64,000 nt of DNA from Calditrichia bacterium (GTDB lineage: Bacteria; Calditrichota; Calditrichia; Calditrichales; J004): NCBI GenBank assembly GCA_020635035.1, contig JACKAO010000008.1:124001-188000 (forward strand), written 5' to 3'. Below the pieces are notes generated by a model. The model searched no databases, was not told the DNA's origin, and worked only from the letters and a program-made list of their open reading frames with translations. Positions 1 to 8,867 of this stretch are shown in pieces; the first letter of the stretch is position 1, and every line of letters starts with the position of its first letter. Made by a program: the position numbers and the translations under genes.

Positions 1-702
1 GATGAATTTCCGGATAAGACAATTATGCATAATATCGCCGCGGAAAACAATTTATCGGAAACAGCTTTTCTGGTAAAAGAAAAAGACGGCTATCATTTAC
101 GCTGGTTCACACCAAGTATAGAAGTTGAACTATGCGGCCATGCTACTCTCGCTGCTGCTCATGTATTATTTAAACATTTAAACTTTGATGAAGAATACAT
201 CCGTTTTTACACAAAAAATTGCCGCATTTCAGTAAAGCAGGATGGTGATCTTCTGGTTATGAATTTTCCGGCGCGCTTTCCTGTGGAAGTTCCAATGCCG
301 GCAGATTTGATTGAAGGCCTGGGCGCCGAACCGGTTAAGCTTTTTAAAGATATGAACTATCTGGCTGTGTTTGACAGTCCGAAACAGGTGCGCGATCTAA
401 AACCGCGATTCAGGGTTTTATCAAGAATTAACTACGCGGGTATCATATGTACTGCTGCCGATGAAGAATATGATTTTGTCTCTCGATATTTTGCACCCTA
501 TGCCGGGATTAATGAAGACCCGGTAACTGGTTCTGCCCATACATCGCTCACCACATACTGGTCAAAAGTTTTAGGTAAGAAAGAATTGGTAGCCCGTCAA
601 ATCTCTAAACGTGGCGGTACACTTTATTGTAAAGATTTAGGTGATCGCGTTGAAATCGCCGGCAAAGCAATTACTTATCTGAAAGGCGAAATTGAAATAT
701 AG
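1..702 (+). CDS. PhzF-family isomerase/epimerase, 5' truncated
   Basis: The reading frame is open from base 1, so the true start lies left of the window; the first in-frame ATG at 25 is internal. PhzF-fold proteins (diaminopimelate-epimerase fold, usually 260-300 residues) isomerise small acids. Visible family motifs are LSETAFL, whose Glu (residue 20 of the visible part) matches the catalytic Glu of PhzF, the CGHATLAAAH segment, and the second-lobe motif DPVTGSAHTSL. About 30-40 N-terminal residues are missing. It converges on the GH5 gene with a 21 bp gap. No phenazine genes are nearby, so a phenazine role is unlikely and the substrate is unknown. Confidence 0.88.
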   Translation, partial: DEFPDKTIMHNIAAENNLSETAFLVKEKDGYHLRWFTPSIEVELCGHATLAAAHVLFKHLNFDEEYIRFYTKNCRISVKQDGDLLVMNFPARFPVEVPMPADLIEGLGAEPVKLFKDMNYLAVFDSPKQVRDLKPRFRVLSRINYAGIICTAADEEYDFVSRYFAPYAGINEDPVTGSAHTSLTTYWSKVLGKKELVARQISKRGGTLYCKDLGDRVEIAGKAITYLKGEIEI

Positions 703-723
703 GTTTACAAAAGTATTTAACTT

Positions 724-2367
724 TTATTCAGGTTGAAAAATATCTATCCAGTCCAGTGCTATAATTCCTTCATTTACATGGAATGTGATAACATTGTCGG
801 GTTTATTAAATTTCAGATCCTGAAGTTTGATTTCCTGCCAGCCATTCTCCCTTATTTCGAGCGACTGGCTATAATTATTTACTGAGATTGTAAAAGTGGC
901 CTTCTCAGAATTCTTTTTAAGTCTTAATAAAACTGAAAATTGTTCCGGATTATCATTTTTAACAGAATATTTTGTCCATTCACCTTTGCCGAGAACAATG
1001 CATTGCTCCGACCAATATTGTCCTTCCTTAAAATCGATCAGTTCAATGGGTACCGCTTCAGTGACTCTATAAGTCATTGCTTTATTTGATGTATCTGCGA
1101 CAAAAAATGATTTTCCAAAACCATCATGACCATAATTCTCAGCTTGTATTTTAACGGGCAGTCTGCGCATAATACTATTGACAACATCCGGAAAATAAAC
1201 GCAGTTCTCAAGCTTTATATTTTCAATCAGCTGATTAAGCACATTTAAAGCCAGCTTTGCATCCGGTTTTTGTTCTCCTTTTGAATAGGCAGAAATTTTA
1301 TCCCAGTTATTCGGTTTATTTATTGAATACGGAGTGTTTCGCGTATCCATTTTTTTCCAGGGCCAGAACGACCAGCCAATATTATTTTTCTCAAAATATT
1401 GAGTAGTCGCCCAATAAATAGTATTGCCTTTCTCCCCTGTTTCTCCCACCCAGACAGGGGCATTAAGTCTTTCCCGGTGTTTCAGAAAATATGAAATGTC
1501 ATTCAGATTATCCGGCCTGTTCCAGCAATAATAGTGGAATTGATAAAAAACATTATCATCAAATGGTTTGCCGAATATTGACCAGTCATTAGCCCAGTTA
1601 ATGCCTTCCAGGGTTATCATGTGATTTTTATCTACTTTGCGTATTGCTTGTGTTATTCTTTTATAAAGTGGCTCTGCCAGGTGACCATATTTTTCAGCTG
1701 CACCGGTTCTTTCAGGTAATGGTTCATTTAATAAATCATAAGCAGCAACTATCGGCTCATCTTTATATCTTTCAGCGATTTTAACCCATAAATCAATCAG
1801 TCTTTCCTGGTTCCGCTGGTCCATAAAAAGTTCCGGTTCATCTTTCGGACTGTCATCGATATTTGCTCCCGTTTGACCTCCCGGGGCACCATGCATATCA
1901 AGAATCACATAAATATTATATTTACGGCACCACTCAATAAGATTATCAATCAGGACAAAATTCTCTTCAATATATTCAGCATTCTCAGCTTCTGTTAAAA
2001 ACAGCCGCGCATTGAGTGCAGGTCTTACTGAATTAAAGCCAAGATCTGCAATACGTTTAATATCCTGCTCAGTGATATAGTTCTCCCGGAACCTTTTCCA
2101 AAATTTCTGTGCTTCCTGTTCACCAATCAGATCAGAAACCAGTTTTTCAATTTTTCGGGGACGATCACCCTCCTGTCCGAATTTCCACATGTATCCTTCC
2201 GGTAACAGCCAGTTCCCTAACCCTACACCACGAAGTAAAATTTTTTCTCCCTTGCCGTCCACGATATCAAATCCTTTTGTATGCAGAAACCGACTATCAG
2301 GTGTTTCAGAATACATCTGTCCAAAAAGTAAAAATACAAGTATAAAAAAACTGCTGATTGTTTTCAT
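724..2367 (-). CDS. Secreted GH5 glycoside hydrolase with C-terminal carbohydrate-binding module
   Basis: A 547-residue exported beta-glycosidase. Residues 1-20 form a signal peptide. A GH5 (BglC-like) barrel spans about 30-380, with the acid/base in LLNEP (E215) and the nucleophile in VGETGE (E309). RGVGLGNWLLPEG near residue 46 and HGAPGGQTG near 159 resemble exo-beta-1,3-glucanase-type GH5 enzymes more than endocellulases, so a 1,3-glucan or mixed glucan substrate is plausible. From about 405 (KIQAENYG) to the end lies a CBM6/CBM35-like beta-sandwich. There is no T9SS C-terminal domain, unlike the divergent neighbour at 2607. The two genes share a 239 bp AT-rich promoter region containing a small GTATGG/CCATAC inverted repeat (2399-2421). 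Confidence 0.88.
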   Translation of the reverse strand: MKTISSFFILVFLLFGQMYSETPDSRFLHTKGFDIVDGKGEKILLRGVGLGNWLLPEGYMWKFGQEGDRPRKIEKLVSDLIGEQEAQKFWKRFRENYITEQDIKRIADLGFNSVRPALNARLFLTEAENAEYIEENFVLIDNLIEWCRKYNIYVILDMHGAPGGQTGANIDDSPKDEPELFMDQRNQERLIDLWVKIAERYKDEPIVAAYDLLNEPLPERTGAAEKYGHLAEPLYKRITQAIRKVDKNHMITLEGINWANDWSIFGKPFDDNVFYQFHYYCWNRPDNLNDISYFLKHRERLNAPVWVGETGEKGNTIYWATTQYFEKNNIGWSFWPWKKMDTRNTPYSINKPNNWDKISAYSKGEQKPDAKLALNVLNQLIENIKLENCVYFPDVVNSIMRRLPVKIQAENYGHDGFGKSFFVADTSNKAMTYRVTEAVPIELIDFKEGQYWSEQCIVLGKGEWTKYSVKNDNPEQFSVLLRLKKNSEKATFTISVNNYSQSLEIRENGWQEIKLQDLKFNKPDNVITFHVNEGIIALDWIDIFQPE

Positions 2368-2606
2368 TTTAGTTTCCTTTAATAGATTAGGCAGAAGAGT
2401 ATGGAATCACAAAAACCATACCACATTAAATGCTCCATATTTCCTACTGCATGAAAATTATAATTATCATATTAATAAAATATCTTTATCAAAATGATAG
2501 CTTTTTATTGATAATATTTAACTTATAGTGAATGGTTTATTGGTCCGATTTTTGCGCAAAATAGTAAAAAGATTTATGTGTTATTTTTATATGTATAGAG
2601 GACTAT

Positions 2607-4556
2607 ATGAAAAATTTTACACTTTTTTGCCTTTTGCTTTTTGTGAGTAATCTGTCTGCTGCAGAAACACCGTTTAAACGCGGCTTCAATATGGCCGGGT
2701 GGTTCCAGACATCATCAGCACAACAAATCCAGCTTACTCATTTTACAAAAGAAGATTTCCGAAAATTAAAGGAAATGGGGGTTGATCATCTGCGCCTGCC
2801 TGTTCCATTGCATGATATGACTTTAAATGATGAAAATTATACCGTTGATCCACTTCTCTTTTTCTTTCTCGACCAGGTTGTGGACTGGTGTGAAGATCTG
2901 GGACTTTATATCATTATTGACAATCATTCTTTCGATGTTAATGTTTCTACAAGCTATTCAGACCTTAAAGTTTTAACGCGCACCTGGAAACAGGTTGCTG
3001 ATCATTTTAAAGACCGCTCGCAATTGGTTTGTTACGAAATTCTGAACGAGCCACATGGAATAGCCGACATCCTATGGAATACCATGCAGCAGGTGGCTAT
3101 TGACAGCATACGCTCAGTGGATACAACTCATACTATTGTAATTGGACCTGCAGGCTGGAACAGTTATAACAACCTGTCACAAATGCTTGATTATAACGAC
3201 AATAATCTCATTTATACTTTTCATTTCTATGAGCCCTTTTTATATACGCACCAGGGAGCAAGCTGGACAGACCCGCCTTTGACAATTGCAGGTGTACCCT
3301 ATCCTTACGATGCAGCGCGCATGCCCGATTTACCTTCGCAATTAGTCGGAACATGGTATTCCGGGAGCTACAATAGTTATTCATTTCAGGGAACACGTCA
3401 ATATCTTGCACAGCAGCTGGATATTGCTGCAGCCTATGGTAATTTAAAAAACGTAGCGCTTTGGTGCGGGGAGTTTGGTGCATATATCCCAAATAGTACG
3501 ACAGAAGATCGCGCCCGCTGGCTGAAGGATATGCGTGAACTTCTTGAAGAAAGGGACATGGCCTGGGCGATGTGGGAATTTGATGGCGGATTTGGAGTTT
3601 TTGAGCAGGGCGGTAATAATATGATCGATTATGACCTGAATGTACCGGTGATAGAAGCTCTTGCTTTTAATGCTCCGGAACAGAGTGAATTTCAACAGAA
3701 ACCGGACAGCAGCTCATTTATTATTTATGATGATTACATTAATAGCGGACTGGTGGAAAATAGTAATATTGCCGGCGGGACAATCAATTATTACAGCACT
3801 GAAAATCCGAAAGAAGGACAATATTGCCTGCGTTTTGCCGATGCCGCACAGTATGGCAATATAAGTTTGCAATTCCGGCCAATCAGAAACTTAGAAGAAC
3901 TTGTTGCAAATAACTATCGCCTTGATCTATGGCTAAACTGCAGTGATCCATCTGTTAAGCTGGATATCCGGTTTATTGACAGCAAAACAGGAGAAACCGG
4001 TGACCATCCCTGGCGCATCCGCTACACTTTGGATAACACAAAAGCAAGCTTTAACGGAACATGGCAGCATTTGCTGATCCCGCTAAAAAACTTTACCGAA
4101 CAGGGATCGTGGGACAATGAACAGTGGTTTAATCCCATTGGTGCCTATGACTGGCAACAGGTTCAGCTTTTTCAGATTGTAGCAGAAGAGAAAAGTATGT
4201 CCGGTATGGAAATATTTTTCGATCAAATCCGGATAACCGATCCGCTCACACATTTAGATGATCAAAATACAACTAACTCCTATTCATTCCATCTCTCTGC
4301 TAACTATCCAAATCCGTTTAACCCGGAAACGGTTATCCGCTATCAGATCGGATCGACATCTGCGCCAACCGTTATGGTTTCTCTAAAAGTATATGATGTT
4401 CTTGGGCGGGAAGTAAAATCAGTCATACAAAAAGAACAGGCGCCGGGTAACTATAGTGTTACATTTAATGCGACTGATTTATCCAGCGGGGTTTATTATT
4501 ATACTCTAACTGCCGGGAGTTTTAAACAATCACACAAAATGCTGTTAATGCGCTGA
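2607..4556 (+). CDS. Secreted GH5 glycoside hydrolase with type IX secretion C-terminal domain
   Basis: A 649-residue GH5 enzyme with a signal peptide (1-19). The catalytic barrel spans about 22-355, with acid/base E148 in EILNEPHG and nucleophile E289 in WCGEFGAY. A beta-sandwich region (about 370-555, many aromatic residues) probably binds carbohydrate. The last ~85 residues are a T9SS type A sorting/FlgD-like domain: NYPNPFNPET, then KVYDVLGREV and a final LLMR. This implies export by type IX secretion and surface attachment or release. An AGAGGA ribosome site precedes the ATG. It is divergent from the other GH5 gene; the pair probably attacks related plant or microbial beta-glucans. Confidence 0.9.
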   Translation: MKNFTLFCLLLFVSNLSAAETPFKRGFNMAGWFQTSSAQQIQLTHFTKEDFRKLKEMGVDHLRLPVPLHDMTLNDENYTVDPLLFFFLDQVVDWCEDLGLYIIIDNHSFDVNVSTSYSDLKVLTRTWKQVADHFKDRSQLVCYEILNEPHGIADILWNTMQQVAIDSIRSVDTTHTIVIGPAGWNSYNNLSQMLDYNDNNLIYTFHFYEPFLYTHQGASWTDPPLTIAGVPYPYDAARMPDLPSQLVGTWYSGSYNSYSFQGTRQYLAQQLDIAAAYGNLKNVALWCGEFGAYIPNSTTEDRARWLKDMRELLEERDMAWAMWEFDGGFGVFEQGGNNMIDYDLNVPVIEALAFNAPEQSEFQQKPDSSSFIIYDDYINSGLVENSNIAGGTINYYSTENPKEGQYCLRFADAAQYGNISLQFRPIRNLEELVANNYRLDLWLNCSDPSVKLDIRFIDSKTGETGDHPWRIRYTLDNTKASFNGTWQHLLIPLKNFTEQGSWDNEQWFNPIGAYDWQQVQLFQIVAEEKSMSGMEIFFDQIRITDPLTHLDDQNTTNSYSFHLSANYPNPFNPETVIRYQIGSTSAPTVMVSLKVYDVLGREVKSVIQKEQAPGNYSVTFNATDLSSGVYYYTLTAGSFKQSHKMLLMR

Positions 4557-4561
4557 CCGTG

Positions 4562-4816
4562 TTATTTAAGCATGAATCGTCGTGCCAGGTAGATTATAAA
4601 AACTATAACAAAAAAGTAGATGTAAAAGTCGCGGTATTTTGAGTCAGATGCAAACGACAGCGCTGCTCCCAGTGCAAAAAGAGCGCTGTCATGCATAAGT
4701 TCATTTATCAGCTGAGTGGAGTTAACCCGGCGATTAAAAAACTTAATCATTGTAAGTATAAAAGCTACTACCGCAATAATAATAATAAGGGTTCCAATCC
4801 AGTAAGAAAATTCCAT
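4562..4816 (-). CDS. Small hydrophobic membrane protein
   Basis: An 84-residue protein not recognised as a named family. Three hydrophobic segments (about 6-26, 45-60, 64-80) flank a short polar loop with NRRVNSTQLINEL, and the C-terminus ends in basic ARRFMLK. A near-perfect Shine-Dalgarno (AAAGGAGG) lies about 8 bases before the ATG, supporting a real expressed gene. It converges on the GH5 gene with only 5 bp between stops. No function can be assigned. Confidence 0.7.
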   Translation of the reverse strand: MEFSYWIGTLIIIIAVVAFILTMIKFFNRRVNSTQLINELMHDSALFALGAALSFASDSKYRDFYIYFFVIVFIIYLARRFMLK

Positions 4817-4879
4817 AAAATCCTCCTTTAAGATTGGTAAAAAGACACTACAAAAGTAAATCCCTTTTTAAATATGATC

Positions 4880-5194
4880 CTATTCTGGTCTTATTGGTTC
4901 GGGTAAAAGCGGAGAAGGCCCCCAGAGTGTAACCTGCAGATTGGTAACATATTTTCTGAATTCGGCAGTAACATCCTGAAATTCCGGTTGTTGTGCCAAA
5001 GCAGCCCAGTGTTTTAGACTTTTCCAGATGGATGTGCGGCGAACATGCGGTGAGCCTGTCAGGTTGCGATGCGCATGAAATTCAATAAATCCTTCAGCCT
5101 GAAGCATCATGGATGTTGCTTTTTTAGCAACCTGCGCGTAGGCTTTTTCATCAATGTTGGGGTGAAAATCGTAGGTAAAGGCTACTTCAATCAT
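4880..5194 (-). CDS. Antibiotic-biosynthesis-monooxygenase-like (ABM) dimeric alpha/beta-barrel protein
   Basis: About 104 residues. The pattern, an opening beta strand MIEVAFTYDFHP, a helix, AEGFIEFHAHRN, TSIWKSLKHWAAL and a trailing strand, resembles single-domain ABM/YgiN-like proteins. Members include small cofactor-free oxygenases and heme-degrading or quinol-binding enzymes, and many have no known substrate. An upstream in-frame ATG at 5218 exists, but the ATG at 5194 has a GGAG ribosome site 7 bases before it, so I chose 5194. No neighbour suggests the substrate. Confidence 0.6.
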   Translation of the reverse strand: MIEVAFTYDFHPNIDEKAYAQVAKKATSMMLQAEGFIEFHAHRNLTGSPHVRRTSIWKSLKHWAALAQQPEFQDVTAEFRKYVTNLQVTLWGPSPLLPEPIRPE

Positions 5195-5297
5195 AAATTT
5201 TCTCCGTTTATTAAACATCTATTTCTGAGACTATGGTTGATAAATGTAGCCAGAAAAGAAAAATCTGCAAAGAAAAAAATAAAATTCTTTCTTCCAC

Positions 5298-8165
5298 TCA
5301 TTGTTCATTCAGGGTTATTTCTGCTGTAAAAAAGACATTAAAAAGCGGAGCCTGCAGCACATACCAGTTATATTTACCAGCATAAAAATCATCACGTGTA
5401 TAATCGATGGTGTATTGTGCGCGCATAAAATTATCCGTTCGGTTTAAAATATTATCGGCATCTATTCGAAAAAGAAAGTCAAATTTTTCGGTTGATGTTC
5501 TATACTGTAAGCGGGCACCAAGATCAAGGAAATATGGCAGCTTAGAACTCTTCAGGATGTGTTCGATGTAACGGTTGTCCCCAACAAAATTCTCTTCCGT
5601 ACTTATGTAGTTATTTGTATAGGTTCCATAGTAGTCATTCCAGTAATCCAGGCTAAACCCGATTTTAAAACTTTTGTCTGTAAACAAATAATAACCGATA
5701 TCCACTGTTGCCTGCTGTTGTGGTGCAAACGGCACTACCTTGCCCTTTACATCAGCAGCATCGGCATCGAAAATCTGCTCAACATTCATTTTTTTCCAGC
5801 GGTTTGATGAAAATGCCAATGATCCACTCAGTTCAAATTGTCCTTCCTGCCAGGCAGCAGAACTCTCCAAACCCTGAAAAACCGCTTTACCAGCATTTAG
5901 AGTTGTGTACCGTTCATTAATATCAATCACACGTTCAATTTTATCCAGGTATACAGAATAGTAATAATTAAGACTCATTGTCCAATTCTGCTCTCTGTAT
6001 GTTCCACCCAGTTCGATGCTGTTAACGGTCTCCGGTTTTAGGGTAACTGCTTCTTCATTCTCCGGATGAAATTCTTTTTCAGGCACTGGTCCATTTGCAT
6101 AATCATACCAGTCAAAAATGGAAGGTTCTTTTTTAGAGCTGGCAATCCGGCTGAAAATATTCAGGTGTTCGTCAACGTTATAATTCGCACCTGTCCAGGG
6201 AGTAAAATAGGTATATTCACGTTGATAATCGTTTGTTAAAGCGAATTTTTTACCTTCAGCAACGATATCAGCGCTGGTGCGTAAAGCAGTTTCAAAAAAC
6301 TGCCAGCTGCCAAAATCGATCAGCCGGATCGGATTTTCAATAACTTCGAGCTGAGAATAATAAAATGGAATTCCTGCCTGGATAGTTAAACTGTTGGTTG
6401 CTTTCCAACTAAGTTTTGAAAACAGAGAAAGATTAAAAGCACGGGTATTATAATCATATATTGATTGTACTTTGGGTATAAAAATATCATCCAGGAAGGG
6501 TGAATTTAACGAATAACGGGTATCCAAATCACTCACTTTTAAAAGGTGCATTTCACTTTTACGATGCCCCTTCCAGAAACGGCTGTCCATCCCGAAATCA
6601 AGATGCCAGTTATGGTTAACCGGCTGGCTGAATGAACTTGCCAGGCCAAATTGCTGATGATCACGCCGCAAACGGCTTTGATAACTGTGTGTATGCTGAT
6701 CTGCGAAAAAATTTACACCTTCCGGATCCGTACTAAAAGGAACACCTTTAAAACTGTATGCTTCACGGCCTTCTCCAAATGGAGAGAAATCTGTTGATAA
6801 TAGTCCGTAATTGTAGTACAAATATTCCGCATGCATTCCAAAAGCTATAAAATCCTTTCCGCGGGTTATGGGTTGAAATCCTGTTACTCCGGTTTTTGTA
6901 TCAAAAAAATCATTGGCACATGTTTGATCGGCACCCCGGCCTATTGTATAAAAAAGACTGTTAGTCCATGTCCGGTTTCCTGAAAGATGAAAGATATGTT
7001 TTAGAAACCAATAAGGCTTAACAAAGTAGTTTTCCTGCCATTCATGATTTTTACGGTTGTATTCACGCCCCAAACTTTCAAGAAGATTCATATCCTGCAG
7101 GGCGAATGCCTGTTCATGCGATTGCGGATTTACAAAAAATCCAAAATAAAAATAATGCGGATGCATCCTGTATTCTGCATCAAGACCTATCGTAAAACCA
7201 TTATAATTCGTTCCAAGTATATAAGAATCGCCATATTTGCGTTCAAAAAACAAACTGGCATTAAAGGCACCATTGTATAATAAACCGGAATTAAAACGTG
7301 CGGAATATGAATAATTAACAGGAAGATTTTTCTTTGCATCTGCCAGCCCATTATCACGATCAAATATTTTCCCTTTGTCTGCGCCATTGGCAATGCCTGT
7401 CCGATTATACATTCCGCCGGAAATCCTGAAAATAGTACTTTGCTTTTCATCCAGTCCCATGGTTGAGATATTAATCGTACCACCAAATGCATTTGGACTG
7501 TATAAAGAAAAGCCGCCACCACGCAGCACTTCCACCGAACGCGCCATATTCGCAAGCCCTGCCCAATTTGAGATGGTTATATGCTGGTCTTCCGGATTAT
7601 TCATTGGAATATCGTTTATCATAAAATGAATACCCTGGGATGAAAATCCGCGTAAAGAAATTTCTGATTCTCCAACACCTGCACTTGATGTCCAGATTCC
7701 CGGGATTTTCTTAAGAAGCTGGCTGAAATCTCCCGTTGTGTAAACAGCTGATAATTCGGCTTTTTGAAGCCTTGTATACGCGACCGGAGACTCCCTTTCG
7801 ACTGCACGGTTTGGAAAAGGTCGTGCTTCAACTATAATACTCTCTCCTTCCAGCGTAACCGGTTCAAGTACAATAGTTATAAAAACCGATTTTAAATCTG
7901 AAATATTAACACTTTTACGGACGGTTTTATAACCGATAAAACTGGCCTGAAGTGTACAAGCTCCATTGGTAAGTTTTTCAATTTTAAAAAAACCCAGATC
8001 ATCGCTGGTTGTGCCAACGGTAGTATTTAATATTTCAATATTTACGCCCTGCAGCGGTTCATCTTTTGTTTTATCTATAACCTTACCGCTTATAGATCCT
8101 GCTGTGACATGGTGATAAAACAATAAAAACAGAATTAAAAATAAATGCTTCAGTAAACGTGCCAT
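5298..8165 (-). CDS. TonB-dependent outer-membrane receptor with carboxypeptidase-like N-terminal domain
   Basis: A 955-residue outer-membrane importer. A signal peptide (1-22) is followed by a CarboxypepD_reg-like beta-sandwich (about 23-110, beginning ISGKVIDKTKDEPLQGVNI), then a plug domain (about 120-235) with typical LKKIPGIW, LRGFSS, INDIPM and VEVLRGGG segments. A 22-strand-type barrel follows, rich in aromatic strands. The architecture is that of FCB-group TonB receptors for siderophores, cobalamin, metals or oligosaccharides. No SusD partner, ABC importer or recognisable riboswitch adjoins it, so the ligand is unknown. It sits 37 bp downstream of the DUF3788 gene and is probably cotranscribed. 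Confidence 0.9.
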   Translation of the reverse strand: MARLLKHLFLILFLLFYHHVTAGSISGKVIDKTKDEPLQGVNIEILNTTVGTTSDDLGFFKIEKLTNGACTLQASFIGYKTVRKSVNISDLKSVFITIVLEPVTLEGESIIVEARPFPNRAVERESPVAYTRLQKAELSAVYTTGDFSQLLKKIPGIWTSSAGVGESEISLRGFSSQGIHFMINDIPMNNPEDQHITISNWAGLANMARSVEVLRGGGFSLYSPNAFGGTINISTMGLDEKQSTIFRISGGMYNRTGIANGADKGKIFDRDNGLADAKKNLPVNYSYSARFNSGLLYNGAFNASLFFERKYGDSYILGTNYNGFTIGLDAEYRMHPHYFYFGFFVNPQSHEQAFALQDMNLLESLGREYNRKNHEWQENYFVKPYWFLKHIFHLSGNRTWTNSLFYTIGRGADQTCANDFFDTKTGVTGFQPITRGKDFIAFGMHAEYLYYNYGLLSTDFSPFGEGREAYSFKGVPFSTDPEGVNFFADQHTHSYQSRLRRDHQQFGLASSFSQPVNHNWHLDFGMDSRFWKGHRKSEMHLLKVSDLDTRYSLNSPFLDDIFIPKVQSIYDYNTRAFNLSLFSKLSWKATNSLTIQAGIPFYYSQLEVIENPIRLIDFGSWQFFETALRTSADIVAEGKKFALTNDYQREYTYFTPWTGANYNVDEHLNIFSRIASSKKEPSIFDWYDYANGPVPEKEFHPENEEAVTLKPETVNSIELGGTYREQNWTMSLNYYYSVYLDKIERVIDINERYTTLNAGKAVFQGLESSAAWQEGQFELSGSLAFSSNRWKKMNVEQIFDADAADVKGKVVPFAPQQQATVDIGYYLFTDKSFKIGFSLDYWNDYYGTYTNNYISTEENFVGDNRYIEHILKSSKLPYFLDLGARLQYRTSTEKFDFLFRIDADNILNRTDNFMRAQYTIDYTRDDFYAGKYNWYVLQAPLFNVFFTAEITLNEQ

Positions 8166-8202
8166 TTCTCTCCCAAATGGGATTCTGTAAAAATTACCAT
8201 AA

Positions 8203-8619
8203 TTAGTTTTTAACTTTTATATCAAGTAGTTTTTTTATTATTTCGAGCTGACTGTCATCGATAACATCAAAAGAAATGCCCCTTCCTTCTGCGTATTGGC
8301 GGGCACTACTTAACCGCTCTTTAATCCCGGCTGGAAGATCACTCTGCTCAACAACAGCCACTGCCTTGTCCCCGAAAACCAGTGAAAGGGTGAAAGAATT
8401 TTCCTGCACTGTTAAAAACAGCAGGTTACGTTTCTTTAAAAATAATTTCATGATCCAGCCGGATTTGCTGTTATAATATTTCCACTCTTCTGTTAAATCA
8501 CCATACTGCTCTGACAGATGTTTTTTTATCTGTATCCAGACAAAAAAAGAATTGCCAAGTGTTGTTTCAAATTGCTCTTCAGAAGGTTGCTGCATTTTAT
8601 CCATAAAAATACTGGCCAT
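8203..8619 (-). CDS. DUF3788-like protein
   Basis: A 138-residue cytosolic protein matching the DUF3788 pattern: an N-terminal helix, WKYYNSKSGWIMKLFLKKRN, a LSLVFGDKAVAVV strand, SSARQYAEGRGISFDV and a C-terminal IIKKLLDIK. The family's function is unknown; the fold is compatible with small-molecule or nucleotide binding, but this is not shown. A GGGGAAA ribosome site precedes the ATG. It is the upstream gene of a likely two-gene unit with the TonB receptor. Confidence 0.65.
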   Translation of the reverse strand: MASIFMDKMQQPSEEQFETTLGNSFFVWIQIKKHLSEQYGDLTEEWKYYNSKSGWIMKLFLKKRNLLFLTVQENSFTLSLVFGDKAVAVVEQSDLPAGIKERLSSARQYAEGRGISFDVIDDSQLEIIKKLLDIKVKN

Positions 8620-8841
8620 AATTTCCCCTTTTTTCTCAAATTAATCGATTACAGTTCAACAGCTTTTTGAAACGGAATACCAGACAAACCGCAAGTATAA
8701 ATTAATTCTATCCAAAACAAAACTGTATGGTTGCTAAAGGCTCCACAACGAGTTCCATATTTGTTTCAGAAGAGTTAAGAATTAATGATGAGATATAAAC
8801 GAATATAGTGATAAATAACGGGGTATTCTAAATTTAATTAG

Positions 8842-8862
8842 TGCTTATCTCTATGATAAGCA
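8842..8862 (-). terminator. Possible weak terminator hairpin after kefC-like gene
   Basis: An 8 bp perfect stem (TGCTTATC/GATAAGCA) with a 5-base loop lies just past the stop of the minus-strand antiporter gene. Its following sequence is AT-rich but lacks a clean U tract, so termination is only likely, not clear. Confidence 0.4.
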
Positions 8863-8867
8863 GGGGA

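Noticed and set aside
1..702. Phenazine biosynthesis role for the PhzF-like gene
   Set aside because: No other phenazine gene is in the window, and PhzF-fold proteins are widespread with unrelated substrates.
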